A stretch of DNA of 64,000 bases from Gnetum montanum (taxonomy: Eukaryota > Streptophyta > Gnetopsida > Gnetales > Gnetaceae), in assembly GCA_015680685.1 (NCBI GenBank), contig MNCI01000900.1, forward strand, positions 79,904 through 143,903. The letters run 5' to 3'. Numbering within the stretch: the first letter of the stretch is position 1; each line of letters starts with the position of its first letter. The notes beneath the pieces were generated by a model that saw only the letters and a program-made list of their open reading frames with translations, had not been told where the DNA came from and ran no database searches. A program made the position numbers and the translations under genes. Of the stretch, positions 47,160 to 58,342 are shown one piece after another.

Positions 47160-48860
47160 TCTACAAGGTTTCCTTTCTAGGTACATTTGGATAAGACCAA
47201 GAAGTTTTGTGATATGACCAAGGGTTTATGTGATAATACTTTAAATTACAATTCCACTGCTTATGCTCAAATCTATTATAATAATAATATCTAACCATTT
47301 TATTTTTGTTAAATTTATCAAACCTTGGAGTTGCTCTTTGTTTGGATGTAGTGCCAGTAGTCATCTCAATCTTTAAAGTAGCCCCTTATTCAAATGAATT
47401 TTATATGGATGCTTGTTCTTGTTGACAACATCCTAGTTCACTTTTATTGTGTGAACTTCTTCCTTGCCTAAGAACCATCTAGAGAGATTATTTCTCTTTG
47501 ATAAGCCTCTCATTTACAAGTTTAGCATCTAGAAGTTCTTCCTTAATCTACTCATAGGAGAAGGCTAGCTTTTTATTCATAGCCCTTAGGTATGATTTTT
47601 CTTTTGTGAGGTCTAAAATTTTTCATAATAATAAAGAGAGATTTTGATCCTTGTTCCTTAAGTCCTTTAATTTTATACAAATATTTTTAAGAGATAGAAG
47701 TTCATTTCACAAGAGGTCATACCTTTCTTCATTAGTTTTCATTAGATCATCATCATCATATAAGCTAGCATCATCATCTGTGAAAGCCATGTAGATGAGG
47801 TGTGAATCTTTTGAAGTGTCATCCACCTCTTCTTGACTTTTTTCTCGATTTTCCTAGCTTGTGTAGAGGTTTTTCTTTTTCATATCTACTTTAGTCGTAT
47901 ATCTTTGTTGTAACCTACCAATGGTAGGACATTCAGAGGCCACATGGCCTCTACCATCACATACCCAACATTCTATTGAAAGTGAATCAAAATTTAAATT
48001 TGAAAAATCCTTATCTTTAACTTTACCTTTGGTGTTGGATTGGTTGGGCTCTAGTTGATTAAAGCTTCTTCATTTTCTTGTTAGAAGCCTTTGAACTCTT
48101 TTGGATAGAAGAGCTATTTCTTTTCATTGTTCATTTCTTGTTCAATTGACTTCTTCTCTTTTTATGCTAATTTTAGGGTGATAGGATTTTCCTTTATCAC
48201 ACCTTTACTTATGAGATTCATCTTATAAGTAATAAGAGCACTTTGGAGATCTTCAAATTTAAGTACTGAAAAATATCTAATTTCTTCCATAGTTGTGACC
48301 TTGGGTCTAAATTTGAGTTGTATTGCTCTAAGCATTTTTATAATCACATCACTCTCAAGCAAGTCCTTACTTGTACTGCCAATTACTGCAACTAGATCAT
48401 TTACCCTATAGAAATAATCTTTAATGTTTTCACCTTACCTCATCTTAAGTTTGTCATATTCACTTTGCAAGACCAAAAGTTTTGATTATTTGGCTATAGA
48501 TGTTCCCTCATAGGTAGCGTCTAAGGTTTTCCAAATTTTCTTAGTAGTCTTACACCCAACTATTCTATTAAATTTTGATTTATTTAATGCAAAATATAAA
48601 CAATTGTTTTCTATAGAATCATACATAAACTTATATATTTCTTTAGCTATCCATTTATTCTGTGGCTTGATTATGAGCTATCGATAGGCAATGTGGAGCC
48701 TTCAAGGATTGATTCCCATACCTTGAATTTCATGGACTCAAAGAAGCATTGCATCTTTACCTTCCAATATGCAAAGTCAAACCCATTGAACATTGGTGAC
48801 TTTATGTAAGATATCCCCTTCATAGTTCACTCATGAAAGTTGAAGCATGAACATGAAAGT
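47160..48860 (-). pseudogene. Copia-type Gag with two zinc knuckles (right unit)
   Basis: Starting near 48800: FAYWKVKMQCFFES (Gag N-terminal block), YFYRVNDLVAVIG, then 48362-48162 MLESDVIIKMLRAIQLKFRP, KVTTMEEIRYFSVLKFEDLQ (UBN2-type Gag core). A CCHC knuckle CWVCDGRGHVASEC lies at about 47972-47930. There is an acidic/coiled-coil stretch (about 47850-47480) and a second, degenerate knuckle (YYYYNRFEHKQWNC, 47300-47255; first Cys lost). This is the best preserved Gag of the family and supports copia rather than gypsy affiliation together with the primer site. Confidence 0.75.
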
Positions 48861-48864
48861 ATTA

Positions 48865-48878
48865 GGCTCTAATACCAC
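48865..48878 (-). promoter_or_regulatory. Copia primer-binding site (initiator Met tRNA type)
   Basis: The minus strand reads TGGTATTAGAGCC, one base from TGGTATCAGAGCC, directly inside LTR3. Confidence 0.8.
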
Positions 48879-48879
48879 T

Positions 48880-49931
48880 TATGGATTGAGAGCTTAGAAG
48901 GAATTTTGAATAAGTTCCCTAATTAAAATTACACTAGCCACATGAACACACCAAATTTTACATGGTTCCCAAAATTGGGTATGTCCACACTTAGAGGGTA
49001 GAACCTGTGCACATCTTTGGACTTTGTTTCCTAAAAAAAAAGATGGTTTGAAGGGAATTACACCTATATAAGCTTTGAGCTTCTCTTTGGAGTGTTTCAT
49101 TATTATGAAACCACTTAACCTTGCAAGATCCAAATAAGCTTAGTAAGTGGTTTTAAGTATCCCATAATCTTTACAAAATTAAGCTCTACTCTAGAGTGTT
49201 TTGACATTGTAAAACCACTCAATCCTATAGGATTTCAACAAGCTCAATGTGGATGCCTTCTCGCAAAAAGCACATCAACCTCATAGGGCTGCAAGAAAGA
49301 ATGATAAGAAAAGAATAAGAAAATAATGTAAATAAATTTACAGATTCTTGTACTTGAAGCTCAATACAAATTACAACCAAGAAAATGATATTAGAATGAG
49401 GAACAAGAATAGAATTTCATAGAATAGATAATGAAGAGATTTTTTATGAATAGTGCTTGCACAATTTCACAGATTTTGAAATCATCTTATAACCTCAAAG
49501 TTTTCAAAAATTCCTTAGAATTCATGAAATGGCTACCAAATGGTTAGTGTAGATGTCTACTTCAAAGTAAGGACATCTAACTAAGATTAACCTTAATACA
49601 AGTGATATGTCTATCTTGCAAGTGGGATGCCTACTATTGAAGATAAATGTTTGTTATTTTTTTAAGATGTCTCCTCAACTTTTGAAATTTGACTTCTACG
49701 GCTTTCTCTTATCAATTTTCCTTCTTGGAAATCCTTGGAAAATCTTCTTTTGACTTGTAGACTTCATTTTTCATTCATTCTCTCATCTTATCCATGCAGT
49801 CTTCATTTTGACATCTTAATGTAGATCTTTTTTTCTTGAGTTCTTATTCATGTCTTGCAAAATCATCATCCATCACAAACATTATATATTATCCATTTTC
49901 CTTAAGGTTTTAACATACCAAAAGGTCGATA
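48880..49931 (-). mobile_element. Copia-type LTR3 (5' LTR of right unit)
   Basis: Plus-strand start TATGGATTGAGAGCTTAGAA (TG changed to TA) and end near CATACCAAAAGGTCGATA. The altered tip TATGGATTGAG is shared with the 36-bp tip at 38602, which suggests that those two are the outer ends of one insertion. Confidence 0.75.
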
Positions 49932-50440
49932 GCCATCACATCATGCAATGGATATATAGAAGATATGTGTGTACAAAAGTGTTTGTATGTAGCAGTCACC
50001 CAATAAGAAGACACCTAGTGGTTGATACTTGAATTGAAAACTAAATCCAATATAGGCATGGAACCTACAAGTAGAATTAAAAGTGCATATTTAGAGGAAA
50101 TTGATAAGTTGGAATAGTTCAAAAGACAACCTCCTCACATTAAGTCATTTTAAGAAGAAGATATTAAATGGGGAAGACCAGTGATACAAGAGATACACAA
50201 ATCAAAATCCTTAGAACTAAAAATCCTATTGGATGAACTTGAATATGCCTCTTTGAACAATAAGAAACTACTAATCATAATGCCAGACTTGATAAGGAAC
50301 AAAAGAAAAAATGATTGGAGGTGGTAAATAAATGGTCAACTGCATTTGCATGGTCCTATGATAAGATCATTGGAGTTGATCCACGTATATGCCAACATTG
50401 AATCTATATATATTTTGTTGTTAAAAAATTTTGGCAACCT
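49932..50440 (+). pseudogene. Gypsy protease-RT spacer
   Basis: Gypsy coding debris resumes after the copia complex: HHIMQWIYRR, VNKWSTAFAWSYDKIIGVDP (about 50318-50380), which is the stretch preceding RT in gypsy Pol (FAWSxxDMPGIDP-like). Confidence 0.6.
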
Positions 50441-51720
50441 CAAATAAGGTTAAACCAAAAGCTTACAGAAGTTGTCAAATAAAAGTTAGAAAAACTGTTG
50501 AAAGTAGGGTTTATCTATTTGATAGAAAATAGTGAATCAATTAGCCCATCAGTCATTGTACCAAAGAAGGATGGTAAATGGATAGTTTGTATTGATTTTA
50601 AATTATTAAACATGGAAAAATTTAAGGACGAATTTTCTCTATCATTTGATGACCAAGTCTTGGATACTATAGCTAGACACCAGTATTACAACTTTCTAAA
50701 TTGCTATAGTGGGTACAATTAAATTTGCATTGCACCAGAAGACCAAGAAAAGATCATAGTCATGAGTCCATGGGAGATGTTTGCATACAAGAAGATTCCC
50801 TTTGGTTTGTGTAATGCATCCAATACATTATAAGGACTTGTACCTAGCATATTCTAGAAGCAAATTGGTAATAGGGTTGAAATCTTTATGGATGACTTCT
50901 CCACATATGGGCTAGATTTTAAACGAGATTTGGATCATTTAGAGTAGGTACTAAAATGATGTGTAGAAACCAACCTAAAGCTCAATTGGTAGAAAAGCCA
51001 CTTAATGATTCAAGATGGTATAGTTTTGGAACATAGAGTATCTCATAGGGGAATAGAGGTAGATCCAAAGAAGATAAAATTCATTTAAAACATTACTTAG
51101 AGGCCAAAAACCATTAATGATGTTAGATAATTTCTTAGCCACATAGGATATTATAGAATATTTATTGAATTTTCTTAAAAATTGCAAAATTGCTAGTAGA
51201 ACTCACAAAGAAATATACACCATTCCATTGGACAAAACTAGGTGAGCAGGCATTTGAGACATTAAAATAAAAACTGATCAAACATCAATCCTTCAAGCTT
51301 TGGATTAGTTTAAACCCTTACACATAATGATAGATGATTCAAAATCTACACTGGGAGTAGTACTTAGTTAGATGATTAAAGATGATCCTATTACATACAC
51401 TGCACTAATCAAAGAATCACTAAGGTACAACTTAATTACACCACTATAGAAAAAGAGCTTATGGCTGTGGTGTGTGCACTTGAGAAATTAGACATTATTT
51501 GCTTAGGTATCCTATTTATGTCCACATGGATCATAGTGCCATAATATTTATAATAAATAAACTAGCAGTTAATCCAAGGATGATTAGATGGCTTATAATA
51601 TTACAAGAATTTGACATCAACATGATAGATTAAAAGGGAACTGAAAACATTGTAGTTGATCATCTATTAGACTTAGATGGGAATTGCAAGATAATGATGA
51701 ACCATTGTTGGATTAATTTC
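50441..51720 (+). pseudogene. Gypsy reverse transcriptase and RNase H
   Basis: RT blocks in order: LLKVGFIYLIENSESISPSV, VIVPKKDGKWIVCIDFKLLN (50498-50620), YYNFLNCYSGYN (where FLDGYSGYN is usual), IAPEDQEKI, FAYKKIPFGLCNAS (about 50788-50825), and the catalytic segment EIFMDDFSTYG (FMDD in place of FVDDFSVFG; both Asp kept, about 50880-50912). After that come KSHLMIQDGIVLEHRVSHRG and IEVDPKKIKFI. RNase H remnants follow (FETLKxKLIKHQS; MIDDSKSTLGVVLS, about 51330-51370). Several stops. It makes DNA from element RNA in intact relatives. Confidence 0.85.
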
Positions 51721-53010
51721 TTGATGAAAATCTATTCACAAGAATAGCAATAGCTACAACCTTAATAGACAAGTCATGGATCTTTGATTATGTGATCTAT
51801 CTTACTATACAAAAACTTCCTATTAAGTGGGACAAGAAACAAAAGGAGCAGTTCCTTCATCAAGCCAAAGAGTATATGGAAATTAATGAAATCTTGATAA
51901 GGTTTGCATTGATAGGCTAATTAAATGATGTGTTCTTGAAGAAGACTAGTGAAGAGCCTTACAAGACACACGTGAAGGATCATGTGATGGTCTCTATGCA
52001 TGATGAAGGACAACACTCAAACTAATGATGGTAGACTACTTTTGGCTTACCATATTTTAAGATGCATATTAGTTTGTCCAATATTATGAGAGGTGTCAAT
52101 GTGATAGAGGATTAACAATTAGGAATGAAGGTCCACAAAAAGTGAATACAACCATTAAAACCATTTGATATTTAAGGAATTGATTTTATGGGACCCATCA
52201 CACCAATGTCTAATGGGAAATCATACATTATAGCAATAGTTGATTATTGCACAAAGTGGATAGAAGTAGCTAAAATTAAGGATTTCATAGTCAAAATAGT
52301 TGCTAAGTTCTTTCAACAACACGTGGTGAATAAATTTAGATTGCCATGCATGTTCATATCGGACAAAAGAATTCATTTTATAGGAGCTACATTCAAAAAG
52401 CTAATGCAACAACTTGGGGTGAATCACAAACTAACTACACCATACTAACAAGTAGAAGTGACTAACTAGGAAATTACAAGAATAATATCCATAACAATTA
52501 GTCGATATAGGAAGGATTGGAGCACTAAACTTAATGATTCTCTATGGGCATATAGATCAACATGAAACATTCCTATAGGGTATTCGCCATATGAGTTAGT
52601 TTATAGTAAAATACCCATATTACTAATCCAACCAAGACCCAATACTCTTTCCACTGCTTGTATACTTAACCTTGACTTAAGCCTAGCTCAATGAGAATGC
52701 CTCATGAATCTTAATCTCTTAGATGAGAATAGATTAGTCACTCAAATGAGTAATGAAATTCACTAAAGTAATCCAAAAATAGACATGATGCTAAAATAAG
52801 ATAGTGTCAATTCAACTAGGTGATAAAGTCCTCTATTACAATGCCAGTCATGTCCCCCAAAAGGCTAAGTTCCAAAACTTATGGAAAGGACCCTATACCA
52901 TCCATGCAACATATCGATATGGTGCCATGTAGATCTATCACCCAACCAGCCCACAAAACTTGATTCTTGTTAATATGCAACAATTCAAGCATTATCATGA
53001 CTTTTCCTAT
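51721..53010 (+). pseudogene. Gypsy integrase with GPY/F end
   Basis: Open stretches give KWDKKQKEQFLHQAKEYMEI and HDEGQHS (zinc-binding part, degraded), then 52188-52448: MGPITPMSNGKSYIIAIVDY, the core with its first catalytic Asp expected just upstream and the second in FISDKRIHFIGATFKKLMQQ (Asp kept, Gly lost). Then WSTKLNDSLWAYRST, IPIGYSPYELVYSK and KFQNLWKGPYTIHATYRYGA (GPY/F module, about 52870-52930). No chromodomain follows, consistent with Tat/Athila rather than chromoviruses. Confidence 0.8.
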
Positions 53011-53965
53011 TCTTTTAAAGACTCTACCCTATCTACCAGGTGCACTGCCATCCATTCAATATTCCAAATATGCACTTCTCAGAATAGTCATGGCGGTGTT
53101 AAACTTGATACTTACGCATGGATTTTTCTTCTAACACTTTTCTACTTTTTATTCTTTTTCCATTTGTTACTAATTTTTTCATTCTTTTATAGTCTTTCTA
53201 TTTCTTGAATTATTTTTCACTCTTTAATAATTTTCTATCTTTTCTATTTTTAACATTTTCTCTAATTATTCATCATCATTCTTGTAAATATTTCTCTTGA
53301 TTTTTCTAATAAAGTGTAAAGGAATAAAACAATATGCAGTTCCAATAATGTGAATATTACCCTATATTATCAAATCATTGGAAGACTAATTCTATATATA
53401 GTGAGACCACATCATCCATCCACTCATTTCCAATAATAAGAGATTCTTACCATGGAGATAATGACTTTCTCTTCATAATAAAACTAAAAGAAACTTGTGA
53501 TCATTATGACTAGATTGAAGACTGAAGAACCAAGTGGGAATGAAATGGGTGTGATATCAAAGGTATTTGTGGATTCTCTAGAACTTCTACTAAAAGTCTA
53601 ATCCTACTATTAAGTTGTATTATTTACTTGAGTTTTAACAAAAAATAAAAGTATGTCTAAAATAAGTGATGCCCTACCATGTCACTAGAAAGACATGTTA
53701 CCCATGCCTAAAGGTAGTCCTATGATAAGTTTGACACATTAATAACATAATAAATGAATAGAATAAAACTTTTTTTGGGGTTCCACTAGAAAGACATGTT
53801 ATCCATGCCTAAAGGTAGTGACTTCTTAGAAATTTCAAGGTTTCTTGGACTCACATTGGTTACAAGGATAGAAAGATATGTTACCCATACTTGAAGACAC
53901 TCTTCTATCCAATGGCCAAGTCTCCTTTAAAAAATAAAGTGTGCTATTAATAAACTACTTTCTTG
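53011..53965 (+). other. Gypsy 3' spacer with thrice-repeated motif
   Basis: Non-coding, T-rich (53120-53280). The phrase CTAGAAAGACATGTTACCC, followed by ATGCCTAAAGGTAGT, occurs at about 53683 and 53783, and in weaker form (GAAAGATATGTTACCC) at about 53870. It is cut at 53965 by the second copia insertion. Confidence 0.55.
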
Positions 53966-55145
53966 TGAGGATCAAGAACTTAGAAGGAAGGGGGAGGGGG
54001 GCAAAGGAAGGAATAAGTTCCAAAATTAAAATCACTAAGACCATCAAAATCAAACATAATGTTTACATGGTTCCCCAACTTGGGTAGTCCACAAATGGAG
54101 GGTAGAATCCAAGCACACCTTTAGATTTTTTTGCTTCAAAAATTTGGTTTAGAGGACAACATAGTCTTTACAAAGTTTAAGCCTTGCACTAGAGTGTTTT
54201 TACATTATGAACACACTCAACCTTGCAAGATACCAAAAAGCTCAAAATGTGGTTTAAAGGATCCCATAATCTTTACAGATGTCATTTCTACATTGGAGTG
54301 TTTTGTTGCTACAAAATCACTCAACCCATCAAGGTCCTAAAAAGCTCAACAAAGATGCCTTCTTGCAAGAAGCAGCTCAACCATGTAGGGCTTATAATAA
54401 AGAAGAAAATAATCAAGGAGAGAGTGCAACTCAAATTACAAATTCTTCGCAAAAGGGATTTCAGTACATAAAACACATTGCAAATGATGAAACAATGAAG
54501 AATAAAGAAAATATACTTTTGGAGTAGATAAGGGTAGATATTTAATAAATGGTTCATAATCTTTCTCATGAATTCCACTTTGTTTATCCTCTTCAAGCTT
54601 CCAAAAATTCCTTGGAATTCATCCAATGGCTAGATAAAGGCTATCTAAGTTGTCTAATTCTAAGTGGATACATCTATCTATTAGCATTATCAATTCTAGA
54701 AAGAAATCTACCTGGATTTTTAGACATCTATCTTAGACATCTTTTCCAAGATTTAAACATCTGCTACCAATGTGAGACGTCTATCCTGCAAGCACATTGA
54801 AATTTGAATTATTGCACTAACATTTCAACATCCCTAAAACATCTTCATTTGGCTTATAGAATTCTCTTGTATTCTAACTCTTATCTTGTCATTTCAATGT
54901 AGCTCTTGTTCTAGTTTAGCTCTCATTTTGATGTCTTGGATCTTCTTGTCATCTTGATGTAGCCCTTGGAATGACTTAGGATTTGCTCTTTATCTCGATC
55001 TAATATCTTAATACATTAAAGATCTTGATTGTCTTATTGTCTTGATCTCATCATGCTCCTGATCTTACTTAGTCCTACAAGGTATTAAAAACACATTTTC
55101 CACATTCTACATTTTCTAAGTTTTTGACATACCAAAAGCTTAACA
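53966..55145 (-). mobile_element. Copia-type LTR (left, 3')
   Basis: Starts TGAGGATCAAGAACTTAGAA followed by a G-rich stretch (53990-54000), ends CATACCAAAAGCTTAACA. 1180 bp. Contains the family blocks GGTTCCCCAACTTGGGTAG and AAGATGCCTTCTTGCAAGAA. Confidence 0.8.
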
Positions 55146-55159
55146 ATCTCCCCCTTTTT
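55146..55159 (-). promoter_or_regulatory. Polypurine tract
   Basis: The minus strand reads AAAAAGGGGGAGAT abutting LTR start TGTTAAGC, the best preserved tract of the family. Confidence 0.8.
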
Positions 55160-57780
55160 GGTGATGTCCAAAACTTAAGAAAATGGATTAGTATAATACC
55201 ATAACAATCAAAGCACAAACAATTGTGAGTGTGTATATATATAGCAAAATACAATTAATATATCTTTATTAATGCACTGAACATATCACAAACTTGTCTT
55301 CAAATATATATCATAAAAAGAGCCACATTATATAGTATGCATGACCAGTATCACAAAACTCTCCCCATTTTTGGATAGCACCCAAAAGGAGAGGATCATG
55401 AAAAGTACTTATTTGAACATCCTCAAAAAATTTCCATAAGATAAAATTTCATAACATCTTATGGTAATTCCATAGAGATACAAAAACTTAGCTAAGGAAG
55501 GAAACATGATGGATATCAGTTAAAGAGTACACATCCTCTAGCATTAATTTTATAGGGTTGATGATGAAAAACAAAATTTCAGTAAGAGCTGTCCCTTATC
55601 TATTTACAAAAAAATTTAAAGTTAATGAGGCACAACTAATCCAAACACAACTAAGCCATTTCTTTTAATTGATGTCTAACAATATTTAAAACCAAAGGTT
55701 GAAGTCCAAAGTTCAACCATTAAAGATCAAGTAATTTGTCTCTAAACCAATAAGCCATTAGTAAAAAATAACCAATATCTCATGATTCTATAATTACCCA
55801 ATATTCTTCTCCTTTTAAAACATCAACAAAAATATAAAGCATATAAATTCTATGGAAAGAAGAGTAAATACATGCACATTCAGATTTTAAGACCTAGATC
55901 AAATAATCACAAGAAAGATCAAAGCAATATAACTTCTCGTGCTAAATATCTCAAAAGATAAAAACTAACCAAACAGATCCTTACCAAGATGCTCATAAAT
56001 AGATGTAAATAGATATGTCAAGTTCAAGAATACATAATCAAGAAAGTCATTTTAATGTAAAGATCCAAAATGTAACATGACCAAAAGAAAGCCCATAATT
56101 TTATCTTAGATACATTACCAAGCTTAATATAAATATGGCTCTTACTTGCTCATCTCTAATGTGGGTGCTAGAGTAGGAGATCTTGAAACTTGAGTGTATT
56201 TTGTTGAGAGTTCCTAAAGACTCCCCATACATCTATGGTCCAAAATACATAGGTTTTTGATAAGGTATAGGCTCCTCCTACATATGTGCAAATATTCTTA
56301 CCATCTTAAGGCTTCAGTCGTAGGGAGAGTGATATTCTTTCCTTGGGCCTTTTAGGATTAGTTTGTTCTATTTAGAGATGTAGTTTTGATTGTTCTTTTG
56401 TCATCAAAGTACTTGACTTGCATTGCAACACTAAGATCAAGTGTGGAGACTAAGGTCTTTCATTAATTATATCTTAAAAAAATTTCTCCTAGATACTTCA
56501 TAAGGAATCCATTTTAAAATGAAAGGACCATGTGATTAGACATTGAGGATATAAAAATCATAGTAGCAACTATAGTCTTCAATTTTTGTAATGCATCAAT
56601 TTCTTGAACATCCATTGGGTTACTTTGTCTTTACAGAGATGCATCTTTGAATCTCATCAACTTATGCAATAAATTTCCATTAAAATCCATACAAGATATC
56701 TTGAAGAAATAGTAGACATCTTGCCTGAGTGTAGAGATGTTAGAGTAGATATCTTGAAATCATGTGATAGATATATACCTCCTTAGATAGACATTTGCTA
56801 TGAAAATGAGATGTATTAAATATAATTGAGAGGTCTAATTGTTAGAGTATACCTCTAACCTTCCAAGGCCAAGATTAAAGATGCTCTTTTTGAGGTTTGA
56901 AATCTCCAAATACCTCCAAAAGAGTTCCCATTACCCCTAGAACCTCCTAGACTTGTCAAATAAGTCAAAAACACCTCCAAACATAGAAAATACTTTGGAA
57001 TCACATAAAAAAATCAACATGAGAAAACACATGTAAATAGCACACATACATTGAGGATTACTCAAGGGTTGGGTGATGTCCTCATCAAATATCCATAAAT
57101 CTCCAATGCCATATCAAGATCAAGTTTGGAGACTTTTGAAAGCAAGGCCTTCCATTACCTTATGATAAAGATAGAAAATAATTCATGTGCTCAAGAAAAT
57201 AATTTTGAAATGTTTCTTTTCTTAGAAGATACATGAATTATGTTAAAGGTGCCAAATCAAATGCTTCAATTACCATACATAAAAAATATTCTAAAAGTAN
57301 ATCAAATGCTTCAATTACCATACATAAAAAATATTCTAAAAGTAACTGGACTTTATGATCTTCAAAGGAAGCAACAATGCCATATCATAGCTTAATTAAG
57401 AGTACAAAACACAAGACATATATGTTTAAATAACAATGAATGTTCAACAAAGATATTTTGGTCCATGAATTACAATCAAGGGCTTTAAATCACTTAAAAC
57501 CAATACATTCTAGTTAACAACATGATTTATTAACAATAGCTTTAAAAGTAGAAAAAGCAAGTCATTATAGCATATTATATATTAATAGTTTGCAAGATCA
57601 AGTGGAAATTTCTTTGGATATTCAAATATTTTCAATATCTTCCATTCAAAAATTTTTCTAAATGCTAGCATAAAAATAATCTAATCTATTCTAATCTCTT
57701 CAAGTCATGGATTATTGATTATAATTATACTTACCATTACTTACCTTTCTTACTTTTGGATATGGACATGATTAATCGAG
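55160..57780 (-). pseudogene. Transposon-domain-like ORF remnant
   Basis: Only the middle is readable: in changing frames at about 56760-56480, SNISTLRQDVYYF, GNLLHKLMRFKDAS, NPMDVQEIDALQKLKTIVAT and MIFISSMSNHMVLSF, which have the flavour of the 'EFYxN ... LGF' domain seen at 40150-41805 and 45600-46660. The rest holds no readable protein. An N with duplicated flanks lies at 57300. Low certainty. Confidence 0.4.
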
Positions 57781-58325
57781 TTTAGGTTGAGGTCCTCTAT
57801 GATAAAGGACCTCCTTAGCATGCATATGATCTTTTCATTTTACCTAACATAAAGATGTTGGTTTGAGTCACTAGCTTCTTCCTCTAGTTTTCTCGGCTTG
57901 TGCCTTCAAATCTTTCTAATGTAAAAGTCATACTTTCTAGGCTTCTTTTGATAAGACCATGTAGTCAATTTATATCATAAATAACAATAAGCTCACTTAT
58001 GCCCAAAATTATGATAGTAAAAAAATATACTATATCTCATTTGGGTTGCATGAGTAAATTTGGGTGTATACGACCTATTTGATGAAGTGCTTATAGATAT
58101 CTTATAATTGGAATGACTTAGTTCTCTATCATTGTTTGGATCTCCACTTTATCCCAACATGATTTGTAGAGTCTCCTTTTCTTGTGTTAACCTATCCCAC
58201 ATAAAAAACTCTTGCATTTGAGTCTTCTAGCACGTAAAGGTGACCCCATTGAACATTGGTGACTTGATGTATGATCCTTATTTCATCATTTACTCTTGAG
58301 TTATTATGCTTAAAATTGGGAGTAC
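57781..58325 (-). pseudogene. Copia-type Gag, strongly deleted
   Basis: SPMFNGVTF near 58250 marks the Gag start and FYYHNFGHK near 58010 a decayed second zinc knuckle. The UBN2 core and first knuckle present in the sister units are missing, so about 1.1 kb is deleted. Confidence 0.5.
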
Positions 58326-58340
58326 TAAGCTCTAATACCA
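58326..58340 (-). promoter_or_regulatory. Copia primer-binding site
   Basis: The minus strand reads TGGTATTAGAGCTTA, inside the right LTR, the same one-base variant of TGGTATCAGAGCC as at 48865. Confidence 0.75.
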
Positions 58341-58342
58341 CT

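Larger units (their letters stand above)
38602..49931 (-). mobile_element. Copia-type complex: three LTRs, two internal regions, no pol
   Basis: A minus-strand insertion in the gypsy element between protease and RT. From right to left: LTR3 (48880-49931), primer site, Gag, transposon-domain ORF, purine tract, LTR2 (44111-44654), primer site, Gag, transposon-domain ORF, purine tract, LTR1 (38638-39707), then a 36-bp extra copy of the LTR tip (38602-38637). Flanks GTCAT (38597-38601) and GCCAT (49932-49936) are a one-mismatch 5-bp target duplication. No protease, integrase, RT or RNase H motif was found in either internal region (4.2 and 4.4 kb), so it depended on another element for copying. 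Confidence 0.75.
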
